Source of the DNA: RGIG3009 sp045648765
GTDB taxonomy: Bacteria; Bacillota; Clostridia; Oscillospirales; Acutalibacteraceae
Direction: 5' to 3'
DNA length: 7,141 bases
NCBI GenBank assembly: GCA_045648765.1
Contig: JAZROQ010000057.1
Location: 1-7,141 of the forward strand
Shown here: positions 1 through 5,718 of the stretch, one piece after another
Position numbering within the stretch: the first letter of the stretch is position 1
How the letters are laid out: each line of letters starts with the position of its first letter
The notes under the pieces: generated by a model
What the model was told of the DNA's origin: nothing
What the model saw: only the letters and a program-made list of their open reading frames with translations
Database searches by the model: none
Translations under genes and position numbers: made by a program

Positions 1-16
1 ACTGAGCTATGCCCCT
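1..16 (-). tRNA. 5' end of a tRNA, probably tRNA-Trp (partial)
   Basis: Read on the minus strand, these bases give AGGGGCATAGCTCAGT: a 7-base acceptor strand AGGGGCA, the usual U8-A9, then the D-arm start GCTCAG. The rest of the gene lies outside the window. An A at position 1 with acceptor AGGGGCA is typical of tRNA-Trp in Firmicutes (family knowledge), so Trp is the best guess, but the anticodon is not visible. It lies downstream of the CAT tRNA on the same strand and is probably co-transcribed with it. If it is Trp, the common Firmicute order would place secE and nusG further downstream, beyond base 1. Confidence 0.55.
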
Positions 17-26
17 AAGTATATGG

Positions 27-70
27 TGGATGGGTGGGAACCAGCATGTTCCCGGTCCCACGCCCATCCA
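27..70 (-). other. Hairpin in the spacer between the two tRNAs
   Basis: Bases 27-34 (TGGATGGG) pair perfectly with 63-70 (CCCATCCA), and inside this stem 36-41 (GGGAAC) pairs with 48-53 (GTTCCC), leaving 54-62 as a bulge. The structure fills most of the 55-base spacer between the tRNAs. There is no T-tract after it on either strand, so it is not a typical intrinsic terminator. A role in processing of the tRNA precursor is possible but is only inference. Confidence 0.45.
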
Positions 71-71
71 T

Positions 72-148
72 TGGTGGGCCTTCAGGGACTCGAACCCGGG
101 ACCAACCGGTTATGAGCCGGTTGCTCTAACCAACTGAGCTAAAGGCCC
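72..148 (-). tRNA. tRNA with CAT anticodon (elongator Met or Ile2)
   Basis: The reverse complement folds as a complete 77-base tRNA with an encoded 3' CCA (72-74). The acceptor GGGCCTT pairs fully with AAGGCCC, the D-arm is GCTC/GAGC, and the anticodon stem ACCGG/CCGGT holds the loop CTCATAA. The anticodon CAT lies at 112-114. The T-loop is TTCGAGT. The D-arm and loop are of elongator type and the first acceptor pair is G-C, so it is not the initiator. A CAT anticodon can be elongator Met or, after lysidine modification, Ile2 (AUA codons), and I cannot separate these by eye. One oddity is a C50-U64 mismatch in the T-stem (plus-strand bases 98 and 84). Confidence 0.95.
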
Positions 149-156
149 GTACGCGA

Positions 157-182
157 CGTGCTTTTACAACAAGTTGAGCACG
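157..182 (-). other. Small hairpin in the tRNA 5' leader
   Basis: CGTGCT (157-162) and AGCACG (177-182) form a perfect 6-base inverted repeat. Given the minus-strand promoter at 189-216, transcription should begin near base 182, so this hairpin would sit at the very 5' end of the tRNA precursor, upstream of the RNase P site at 148/149. Its function is unknown. Confidence 0.3.
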
Positions 183-188
183 AAGTTT

Positions 189-216
189 ATTGTACCATAA
201 AATTGAATATTGTCAA
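189..216 (-). promoter_or_regulatory. Sigma-A type promoter of the tRNA operon
   Basis: On the minus strand a perfect -35 TTGACA (211-216) is followed after 16 bases by -10 TACAAT (189-194), preceded by TGG, which makes an extended -10. It drives the tRNAs at 148 and below and is divergent from the acn-rex promoter about 55 bases away. The near-consensus hexamers fit a highly expressed stable RNA operon. Confidence 0.8.
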
Positions 217-259
217 GGTTTTTTTGAAAATTTTGGCGGGAATTATTATTAAAGTAAAA

Positions 260-277
260 TTGATAAAGAATTGACAA
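260..277. promoter_or_regulatory. Putative Rex operator over the acn-rex -35 box
   Basis: The 18 bases TTGATAAAGAATTGACAA match the clostridial Rex operator consensus TTGTTAA-N4-TTAACAA, quoted from memory, at 12 of the 14 specified positions. The right half contains the -35 hexamer TTGACA at 271-276, so a bound repressor would block RNA polymerase. The rex gene is the second gene of the transcript this promoter drives, giving an autoregulatory loop. The sequence match and position are seen directly; binding is inference. The AT-rich background makes chance matches more likely than usual. Confidence 0.6.
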
Positions 278-300
278 AGATATGCAGTATACAGTATAAT
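271..300 (+). promoter_or_regulatory. Sigma-A promoter of the acn-rex operon
   Basis: The -35 TTGACA (271-276) and the -10 TATAAT (295-300) are both perfect consensus, with an 18-base spacer. Transcription should start near base 307, giving a leader of about 25 bases before the TTG start at 332. The strength of the hexamers suggests that a repressor sets expression, in line with the overlapping Rex-like site. No riboswitch or attenuator fits in so short a leader. Confidence 0.85.
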
Positions 301-317
301 AAAGAGTGTTTAAATTT

Positions 318-325
318 AAGGAGTG
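318..325 (+). promoter_or_regulatory. Ribosome binding site that fixes the aconitase start
   Basis: AAGGAGTG (318-325) is a strong Shine-Dalgarno site. A GTG at 323 in frame with aconitase lies inside it and so cannot be the start; the TTG at 332 is six bases further on, the normal spacing. Confidence 0.75.
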
Positions 326-331
326 ATAACT

Positions 332-2266
332 TTGGGCGATACATTAGCACAAAAATTAATTCGTTCCCACTTGGTTTGTGGCGAGATGCGTGTGGGGGAA
401 GAGATTGGTCTTCGCATTGATCAAACCTTAACGCAAGATGCTACGGGTACGATGGCATATTTGGAATTTGAAGCTATGGGGATTCCCCGCGTAAAAACCG
501 AACGTTCGGTGGCTTATATTGACCATAACACGTTGCAAACCGGTTTTGAAAACGCCGATGACCATCGGTTTATTCAAACTGTTTGTAAAAAACATGGCAT
601 CTACTTTTCGCGTCCCGGTAACGGTATTTGTCACCAAGTGCATTTGGAACGGTTTGGTATTCCGGGCAAAACGTTGATTGGTTCCGACAGTCATACCCCC
701 ACCGGTGGTGGTATTGGCATGTTGGCGTTTGGCGCCGGTGGATTGGACGTGGCGGTTGCTATGGGCGGCGGTACGTATTATATCGTGATGCCCAAAATGG
801 TGCGCGTGAATTTGGTTGGTCGTTTGCAACCGTGGGTTGCCGCCAAAGACGTCATTTTGGAAGTGTTGCGCCGTATGTCTGTTAAGGGCGGCGTGGGAAA
901 AATCATTGAATACGGTGGGGAAGGTGTGAAAACCCTTTCGGTTCCGGAACGTGCGACCATTACCAACATGGGCGCTGAACTTGGCGCTTCTACCTCGATT
1001 TTCCCGTCGGATGATGTAACGCGCGAATTTATGAAAGCGCAAGGCCGCGAGCAAGATTGGGTGGAATTGCAACCCGATACCGATGCTAAATACGATGAAG
1101 TGTTGGAAATTGATTTGTCCGCTTTGGCGCCGATGGCGGCTTGCCCGCATTCTCCCGATGCGGTAAAACCGGTTTCGGAATTGGAAGGCATGGCTGTTGA
1201 CCAATGCTGTATCGGTTCTTGCACCAACTCGTCACTTTTGGATATGCTCAAAGTGGCGGCAATTCTCAAAGGTAAAACGGTGCATCCCAACGTTAGTTTG
1301 TCGATTGCTCCCGGCTCTAAACAAGTGTATACCATGTTAGCACAAAACGGTGCCTTGGCTGTTTTGATTGCAGCGGGCGCACGTATTTTGGAATGCGCTT
1401 GCGGACCGTGTATCGGTATGGGACAATCCCCCAACTCCAAAGGTGTTTCATTGCGTACGTTTAACCGCAACTTTGAAGGTCGTTCCGGCACAGCTGACGG
1501 TCAAGTATATTTGGTGAGTCCCGAAACAGCCGCTGTTTCCGCATTGACCGGTGTGTTTACCGATCCGCGCAGTTTGGGTGAACCGCCCGTGGTGACGTTG
1601 CCTTCTTCTTTTTCGGTTAACGACAACATGATTGAGCCGCCGATTGAAGAAGAACGCATGGACGAAGTGGAGGTTGTTCGCGGCCCGAACATTAAACCGT
1701 TCCCGCAAACACAACCTTTGGATGAGAGCATTGCTGCCAAAGTGTTGCTCAAAGTGGGCGATAACATCACCACTGACCATATCATGCCCGCAGGCGCCAA
1801 GATTTTGCCGCTGCGCTCGAATATTCCCGCTATTTCCGAACATTGCTTTGTACGTTGCGACGAAGAATTCCCCGCGCGTTGCCGCAAAGAGGGTAAAGGG
1901 TTTATTATTGGTGGTTCCAACTATGGACAAGGCAGTTCGCGTGAGCACGCGGCGTTGGCACCGCTTTATTTGGGAATTAAAGCGGTGATCGTGAAATCGT
2001 TTGCGCGTATTCACGTCGCTAACTTAATTAATGCCGGCATTTTGCCGTTGACGTTTGTGAATGAATCCGATTATGATCGTGTGCAATTGGGTGACGAATT
2101 GGCTTTGCCTGATGTTCGTCGTCGTTTGCAAAACGGTGAACCGATTGTGCTTAAAAATGAAACTACCGGCGAAGAAATCCCGTTGAACTCCGGTTTCTCG
2201 GTGCGCCAAACAGAAATGCTTTTGGCCGGTGGGCTGTTGGATTATACACGTCAAGCTAACCAATAA
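332..2266 (+). CDS. acn: Aconitate hydratase (single-chain, Aquifex-type)
   Basis: This enzyme interconverts citrate and isocitrate through cis-aconitate in the cytoplasm, using a [4Fe-4S] cluster. Starting at TTG 332 gives 644 residues beginning MGDTLAQKLIRSHLV, the usual opening of this subgroup. Cluster ligands are visible as C297 in GSCTNSS and C357/C360 in CACGPCIG. The swivel domain carries the substrate-binding loop GSNYGQGSSREHA at 528-540 (S535/S536, R537). Domain order is the large LeuC-like part (about 1-410), a linker, then the LeuD-like swivel (about 455-640), fused in one chain. The length fits the short aconitase family of about 640-660 residues rather than AcnA or AcnB (about 860-900). 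All key residues are present. It is the first gene of the operon, 18 bases before rex, behind a promoter with a Rex-like operator, which suggests redox control. Homoaconitase and isopropylmalate isomerase are less likely because they are normally two-subunit enzymes in bacteria. Confidence 0.93.
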   Translation: MGDTLAQKLIRSHLVCGEMRVGEEIGLRIDQTLTQDATGTMAYLEFEAMGIPRVKTERSVAYIDHNTLQTGFENADDHRFIQTVCKKHGIYFSRPGNGICHQVHLERFGIPGKTLIGSDSHTPTGGGIGMLAFGAGGLDVAVAMGGGTYYIVMPKMVRVNLVGRLQPWVAAKDVILEVLRRMSVKGGVGKIIEYGGEGVKTLSVPERATITNMGAELGASTSIFPSDDVTREFMKAQGREQDWVELQPDTDAKYDEVLEIDLSALAPMAACPHSPDAVKPVSELEGMAVDQCCIGSCTNSSLLDMLKVAAILKGKTVHPNVSLSIAPGSKQVYTMLAQNGALAVLIAAGARILECACGPCIGMGQSPNSKGVSLRTFNRNFEGRSGTADGQVYLVSPETAAVSALTGVFTDPRSLGEPPVVTLPSSFSVNDNMIEPPIEEERMDEVEVVRGPNIKPFPQTQPLDESIAAKVLLKVGDNITTDHIMPAGAKILPLRSNIPAISEHCFVRCDEEFPARCRKEGKGFIIGGSNYGQGSSREHAALAPLYLGIKAVIVKSFARIHVANLINAGILPLTFVNESDYDRVQLGDELALPDVRRRLQNGEPIVLKNETTGEEIPLNSGFSVRQTEMLLAGGLLDYTRQANQ

Positions 2267-2267
2267 C

Positions 2268-2276
2268 AAAGGGGTG
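2268..2276 (+). promoter_or_regulatory. Ribosome binding site for rex
   Basis: AAAGGGGTG directly follows the aconitase stop and lies about 10 bases before TTG 2285. It supports the TTG start, which restores the family's usual few residues before the conserved VIRRLPRYYR; the first ATG at 2306 would remove seven residues. Confidence 0.55.
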
Positions 2277-2284
2277 CTACGACC

Positions 2285-2926
2285 TTGAAAGAGGATACAA
2301 TTTCGATGTCGGTAATACGCCGACTACCTCGTTATTATCGTTTTTTATATGATTTGAAACAAAATGGCGTGATGCGTATTTCGTCGCGTGAACTTGCTGA
2401 ACGTATGGGGCTTACTGCTTCGCAAATACGTCAAGACTTGAATTGTTTTGGTGAATTTGGTCAGCAAGGCTACGGCTATTCGGTGGAGCAACTGTACGAT
2501 GCTTTACACCATATTTTGGGTGTGAGTGCACCGTCACGCGCCGTTTTGTTGGGTGTTGGTAACTTGGGTCGTGCTTTGATTAATCATATTAGCTTTGCCA
2601 ATAAAGGATTCGAATTGGTTGGTATTTTTGACGATGCCAGTTCATTGATTGGTAGCACGATTCACGATATTGTTGTGAAGCCAACCACCGATTTGGAATC
2701 GTTTTGCGAAAAAAACGCTCCCGAATTGGCCATTTTGTGTATTCCAAAAGAAGCGGCTCCGCAATTGGTGGAACGTCTGATTGGTTGTGGGGTTAACGCC
2801 TTTTGGAACTTTAGTCATTATGATATTGCCGTACATCATCCACAAACCGTGGTGGAAAATGTTCACCTTGGGGACAGTTTAATGACCTTATCTTACCGTA
2901 TCAATCAATCGAAGCGGGGGGAATAG
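2285..2926 (+). CDS. rex: Redox-sensing transcriptional repressor Rex
   Basis: Rex is a dimeric DNA-binding protein that senses the NADH/NAD+ ratio; NADH releases it from operators and derepresses fermentation and electron-transport genes (family knowledge). The 213 residues match the usual length. The N-terminal winged helix contains VIRRLPRYYRFL (10-21), then SSRELAERMGLTASQIRQDL (33-52) with the recognition helix, and FGEFGQQGYGY (55-65). A Rossmann domain follows with GVGNLG at 90-95 and the acidic end of the second strand in GIFDD. The C-terminal helix should swap between subunits. I chose the TTG at 2285 because homologues have a short segment before ISMxVIRRLPRYYR and because of the G-rich site upstream. 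Its stop is one base before the next ATG, so translation of the kinase is probably coupled. The Rex-like operator at 260-277 suggests autoregulation. Confidence 0.96.
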   Translation: MKEDTISMSVIRRLPRYYRFLYDLKQNGVMRISSRELAERMGLTASQIRQDLNCFGEFGQQGYGYSVEQLYDALHHILGVSAPSRAVLLGVGNLGRALINHISFANKGFELVGIFDDASSLIGSTIHDIVVKPTTDLESFCEKNAPELAILCIPKEAAPQLVERLIGCGVNAFWNFSHYDIAVHHPQTVVENVHLGDSLMTLSYRINQSKRGE

Positions 2927-2927
2927 C

Positions 2928-3794
2928 ATGTTTCATGCCTGCATTGCGGGAATGACGGTGTCTTTCGAAAGCAACGATACTGCATTTTTTGAAAAGCGTT
3001 TAGCTGAATACAGTGCCCCTGCACCGGAGAAGGCCGATTTGCTGTTGCGTGTAACTTCCTCCGATTTGCTGGAAAAACCGCAGGGCCAAGAATTGTTGCG
3101 CAATGGTTCAACCTCGGTGTTAAAATTGCCGGATGATCGATTAGCCCTTTCTACCGTTGGTAAAATAACCGGAAAAGTTTTGCAAAACACACTTTTTACT
3201 CCCGATTATTCGGTGGTAGATATTGAACTGTACAACGGCCGACGTCGCTCGGATTTGACAGTGACCGACTGGGAATATGTGTATACCGGCGCGACTTTTG
3301 CAAACCGGTTGGCGTATTTGGGTGGGATAGTTATGCACGGTTCTTCCATTTCTTACGAAGGCAAGGGTATCGTGTTTTCTGCTCCTTCCGGCACGGGAAA
3401 ATCTACGCACACAGCATTGTGGCAACAACGGTATGGAGAAAAGGTTACGCCTGTTAACGATGACAAGCCTGCCATCCGTTTTGTTGATGATCAACCATAT
3501 ATTTACGGCACTCCGTGGAGCGGAAAAACCGACAAAAATCACAATGTTTCGGTGCCGTTACACGCAGTAGTGTTTCTTGAACGCGCTTCGCAAAACACTA
3601 TTCGTCGCTTATCACCGATAGAAGCAATGCTGCGTATTAATAACGAAACGGTTCGTCCGTTTTACGATGCGGGACAAGGTGTTCGCGTGCTTGATTGTGT
3701 CCAAAAACTGATTGAAACTACTCCTATGTATATATTGGGGTGCACGATTAGTGAGGATGCAGTAAAGCTTGTGAAACGAGAATTACAGTGGTAG
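2928..3794 (+). CDS. HPr kinase (HprK)-related P-loop kinase of a PqqD/S26 cassette
   Basis: This 288-residue protein has a C-terminal domain like the catalytic domain of HPr Ser kinase. H137 in MHGSS corresponds to the conserved HG of HprK, followed by the P-loop SAPSGTGKST (151-160; K158, S159), an acidic pair in NDDKPAI (D178, D179) and GTPWSGK (194-200). The first P-loop Gly is replaced by Ser, as I recall for HprK-like relatives that act on peptides or small molecules. The first 120 or so residues do not look like the HprK N-terminal domain, so phosphorylation of HPr itself is unlikely. ATG 2928 has GGGGGGA (2916-2922) five bases upstream, inside the end of rex. It is followed by a PqqD-like gene and an S26-type peptidase. 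By analogy with kinases in some lasso-peptide clusters, it may phosphorylate a peptide, but the substrate is unknown. No transmembrane segment or signal peptide is evident. Confidence 0.8.
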   Translation: MFHACIAGMTVSFESNDTAFFEKRLAEYSAPAPEKADLLLRVTSSDLLEKPQGQELLRNGSTSVLKLPDDRLALSTVGKITGKVLQNTLFTPDYSVVDIELYNGRRRSDLTVTDWEYVYTGATFANRLAYLGGIVMHGSSISYEGKGIVFSAPSGTGKSTHTALWQQRYGEKVTPVNDDKPAIRFVDDQPYIYGTPWSGKTDKNHNVSVPLHAVVFLERASQNTIRRLSPIEAMLRINNETVRPFYDAGQGVRVLDCVQKLIETTPMYILGCTISEDAVKLVKRELQW

Positions 3795-3810
3795 AAAGGA
3801 TGCAAATGCC

Positions 3811-4077
3811 ATGAAAATCAAAGAAAATTTTGTGTTGCGAGAATTGTGTGGCAGTTTTGTTGTTGTTGCGGTGGGGGAGCAAACGCTGAATTTTAAAGGG
3901 TTAATTAAGCTCAACGAAACCGGCGCTTTTTTGTGGAAGAACATGGCGGAAAACGACGTTACCGAAGAAGAACTTTTACAAGCGCTGCTTTCGGAATATG
4001 ATGTTGAAAAGAATGTTGCCCAGACCGATATTAAAGAGTTTATCAATTTGCTTAAAGAGGCGGATTTGTTGGCATGA
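3811..4077 (+). CDS. PqqD family protein (RiPP recognition element-like)
   Basis: This 88-residue protein shows the PqqD pattern: an N-terminal beta part KIKENFVLRELCGSFVVVAVGE (2-23), the conserved LNETGAFLW (34-42), and a helical half with EEELLQALLSEYDVE and the closing D-x-x-EFINLLKEADLL. PqqD-like domains bind the leader of a ribosomal peptide and present it to modifying enzymes (family knowledge). Free-standing copies beside an HprK-like kinase and an S24/S26 peptidase recur in Firmicutes without an assigned function, as I recall. ATG 3811 has AAAGGA (3795-3800) 10 bases upstream, slightly long; other nearby ATGs are out of frame. The gene starts 16 bases after the kinase and overlaps the peptidase start by four bases (ATGA), so translation is probably coupled. 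Confidence 0.85.
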   Translation: MKIKENFVLRELCGSFVVVAVGEQTLNFKGLIKLNETGAFLWKNMAENDVTEEELLQALLSEYDVEKNVAQTDIKEFINLLKEADLLA

Positions 4078-4538
4078 ACACCAAAGAAAATCGTGTCCCT
4101 TTTGAGCAAATAATGCCAATAATTGCCGAGTCATTTCGCCAGGGGTTGACAGCAACCATCCCTGTTACCGGCAACAGTATGTGGCCGTTGTTTTCGCATA
4201 AGCGGGATTGCGCCGTGCTTTCTGAATGTGATGGTCAACAATTGCGTTGTGGGGATGTTCCTTTGTATCAACGTCCTGATGGGCGATATGTTTTACACCG
4301 CATTGTCAAAGTGAAACCGGATGTGTATGTTCTGACCGGTGATGCGCAAAAGGATTTGGAATATTTACCAAAATCGTGTGTGGTTGCGGTGATGACTGCT
4401 TTTGTCCGTAAGGGAAAGACGATTGATTGTCAAAACAAATGGTATCGCGCATACGTGTCGCTTTGGCTGATGCTTAGACCATTTCGACCGTTTTTGATTC
4501 GCAGTGCAAAATTTTTATACAGATTAAAAAACCGCTGA
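4074..4538 (+). CDS. S24/S26-type signal-peptidase-like serine protease (Ser/His form)
   Basis: The 154 residues carry the S26 motifs in order: TGNSMWPLF (32-40) with nucleophile S35, CGDVPLY (59-65), YVLHRIVKV (72-80) with H75, and LTGDAQ (87-92). A His where typical bacterial signal peptidase I has its catalytic Lys is the SipW/ER-type arrangement (family knowledge). There is no N-terminal membrane anchor; the first 30 residues are not strongly hydrophobic. A C-terminal stretch (123-150: WYRAYVSLWLMLRPFRPFLI and on) is aromatic and hydrophobic with interspersed Arg, and could associate with the membrane or bind a partner. The start overlaps the PqqD stop (ATGA). The stop codon lies within the terminator stem. 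In this setting it may cleave a leader or process a peptide handled by the kinase and PqqD protein, but no substrate is in the window. A general regulatory protease is an alternative. Confidence 0.82.
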   Translation: MNTKENRVPFEQIMPIIAESFRQGLTATIPVTGNSMWPLFSHKRDCAVLSECDGQQLRCGDVPLYQRPDGRYVLHRIVKVKPDVYVLTGDAQKDLEYLPKSCVVAVMTAFVRKGKTIDCQNKWYRAYVSLWLMLRPFRPFLIRSAKFLYRLKNR

Positions 4539-4560
4539 GCGTCGATACTCAGCGGTTTTT
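4526..4560. terminator. Bidirectional intrinsic terminator shared by convergent genes
   Basis: CCGCTGAG (4532-4539) pairs with CTCAGCGG (4548-4555) around an 8-base loop. An A-run (4526-4531) lies before it and a T-run (4556-4560, continuing after one G) after it, so it works on both strands. It ends the acn-to-peptidase operon on the plus strand and the pseudouridine synthase gene on the minus strand. Both stop codons (TGA at 4536-4538 plus, and 4549-4551 minus) are inside the stem, so each coding sequence ends within the hairpin. Confidence 0.93.
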
Positions 4561-5511
4561 GTTTTTGAATTCTTCGGCGAACCACACGGTCTCTAATGAA
4601 AATTCTTTGCCGTTTAAGTAGTTTAGCTCTTCGGCGTCTTCTGTGAAAGAAAATTTTAAACGATACGAGCAGAGTGCTTGTTTGGAAAAACCGGTGCCTT
4701 TGTTCAGCGCATTGGTGCCGTATTTCCCGTCGCCCAGTAGGGGGTGGCCGATGGCCGCCATTTGTGCGCGAATTTGATGCGTTCTGCCGGTGAGAAGTTC
4801 GATTTCCAACAAAGAAAGTTCGTCGTGTGCTTCCAAAACACGGTAGTAAGTAGCAATGGAACGTGAGCCACGTACTGGTTCTTTGGAAATGTAAACGCGA
4901 TTTTGTTCTTCGTTTTTCACCAAATATCCGTGCAACGTTGCTTCGGGAGTTTGCAGATATCCGTGAACCAAACACAGGTAATATTTTTCAATTTCGCGTT
5001 TGCGCAATTTTTCGTTAAGAATGCGCAGCGCTGCTGCTGTTTTAGCGGCAATGACAATGCCGCAGGTGTTGCGGTCGATACGGTTAACCAAAGAGGGGAC
5101 AAAACTGTTTTCGTTTTCCGGATCATAGGTGCCTTTTTCGTACAAATACCGCTGAATGCGGTAAATAAGGGTGTCACCGTATTCATGTTCGTCGGGATGG
5201 ACCAATAATCCTGCGGGTTTGTTGATGAGCAAGAGGTGCTCATCTTCGTACAAAATATCCAACGTTTTTCCCGCAGACATAAACTCAAATTTGCGGGCGG
5301 CAGGTTCCAAAAATTCGTCGGGTGCGTAAATGGTAATGACATCGTTTTGTTCTAAACGGTCGGCAATTTGGCAACGCTTGCCGTTACGTTTAATGTCTTT
5401 TTGCCGAATATATTTATACATCATGGAAACAGGGAGCTGCGGAAAGGTTTTGGTTAAAAAACGGTCGACACGTTGCCCGGCGTCGTTTTTGCCTATGGTA
5501 ACCGATTTCAT
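4549..5511 (-). CDS. RluA/RluD-family 23S rRNA-type pseudouridine synthase
   Basis: This enzyme isomerises uridine to pseudouridine in RNA, probably in 23S rRNA. The 320 residues show an N-terminal S4-like RNA-binding segment (about 12-60: QRVDRFLTKTFP to QNDVITIY), then LLLINKPAGLLVHP (93-106), the catalytic motif NRIDRNTCGIVIAAK (143-157) with nucleophile D146, and the C-terminal LLTGRTHQIRAQM and HPLLGDGKYG signatures. The usual HRLDxxTSG reads NRIDRNTCG here, which I believe is a common variant in Firmicutes. The start ATG (5509-5511) has AGGGGG (5518-5523) six bases upstream and gives MKSVTIGKNDAGQRVDRFL; a longer frame up to 5601 exists but would run through the promoter and lacks a site. 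Exact target uridines cannot be told, so no symbol is given. It is convergent with the peptidase gene, sharing its terminator. Confidence 0.92.
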   Translation of the reverse strand: MKSVTIGKNDAGQRVDRFLTKTFPQLPVSMMYKYIRQKDIKRNGKRCQIADRLEQNDVITIYAPDEFLEPAARKFEFMSAGKTLDILYEDEHLLLINKPAGLLVHPDEHEYGDTLIYRIQRYLYEKGTYDPENENSFVPSLVNRIDRNTCGIVIAAKTAAALRILNEKLRKREIEKYYLCLVHGYLQTPEATLHGYLVKNEEQNRVYISKEPVRGSRSIATYYRVLEAHDELSLLEIELLTGRTHQIRAQMAAIGHPLLGDGKYGTNALNKGTGFSKQALCSYRLKFSFTEDAEELNYLNGKEFSLETVWFAEEFKNKNR

Positions 5512-5517
5512 ACTATG

Positions 5518-5523
5518 CCCCCT
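5518..5523 (-). promoter_or_regulatory. Ribosome binding site that fixes the pseudouridine synthase start
   Basis: On the minus strand AGGGGG lies six bases before ATG 5511-5509. The longer in-frame start near 5601 has no comparable site. Confidence 0.75.
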
Positions 5524-5539
5524 AAAATAATTTTTATTT

Positions 5540-5568
5540 ATTATACACTTTTCTCTTTTCAAATACAA
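5540..5568 (-). promoter_or_regulatory. Promoter of the pseudouridine synthase gene
   Basis: On the minus strand TTGTAT (5563-5568) and TATAAT (5540-5545) are separated by 17 bases, giving a start near 5533 and a leader of about 20 bases. A second TATAAT with TGG before it (extended -10) lies upstream at 5576-5581 at the end of the inverted-repeat element, with only a poor -35; it may be an additional start. Confidence 0.65.
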
Positions 5569-5647
5569 GTTTTTTATTATACCATAAGAGAGCCGAACCA
5601 CGTAATGCCTCTGTACAATCTTTTTGACACTTTTCCCAGTTTTGTTT

Positions 5648-5667
5648 TGATGGGCGTTAGCCCATCA
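5648..5667. other. Hairpin inside the inverted-repeat element
   Basis: TGATGGGC (5648-5655) and GCCCATCA (5660-5667) form a perfect 8-base-pair stem with the 4-base loop GTTA. There is no T-run directly after it on the plus strand. On the minus strand the bases that follow it (the complement of 5641-5647) are A-rich, so it is not a classic terminator in either direction. Confidence 0.6.
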
Positions 5668-5698
5668 GCAACCTCAACCGAAAAAATTGCTCAAAAAT

Positions 5699-5718
5699 CT
5701 TTGCACAGAGGTGCAAAG
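5699..5718. other. Second hairpin inside the inverted-repeat element
   Basis: CTTTGCAC (5699-5706) and GTGCAAAG (5711-5718) form a perfect 8-base-pair stem around the loop AGAG. It lies between the two arms of the 12-base inverted repeat 5678-5689/5756-5767, so an RNA of this region could fold into a multi-stem structure. Confidence 0.6.

Noticed and set aside
323..331. GTG at 323 as the aconitase start
   Set aside because: It lies inside the Shine-Dalgarno sequence AAGGAGTG, leaving no upstream site; TTG 332 has correct spacing and gives the family's usual N-terminus.
428..2014. Long minus-strand open frames opposite aconitase
   Set aside because: They are His/Arg/Ser-rich, low-complexity shadows produced by the codon usage of the real gene, without promoters or ribosome sites.
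2267..2284. Terminator or separate promoter between acn and rex
   Set aside because: The 18-base gap holds only a ribosome site; there is no room for a hairpin or promoter, so the genes are co-transcribed.
3795..3810. A hidden RiPP precursor gene between the kinase and the PqqD gene
   Set aside because: Only 16 bases are available, and no short ORF with a ribosome site was found elsewhere between the cassette genes.
5512..5601. N-terminal extension of the pseudouridine synthase
   Set aside because: The extension crosses the predicted promoter and a strong ribosome site directly before ATG 5511.
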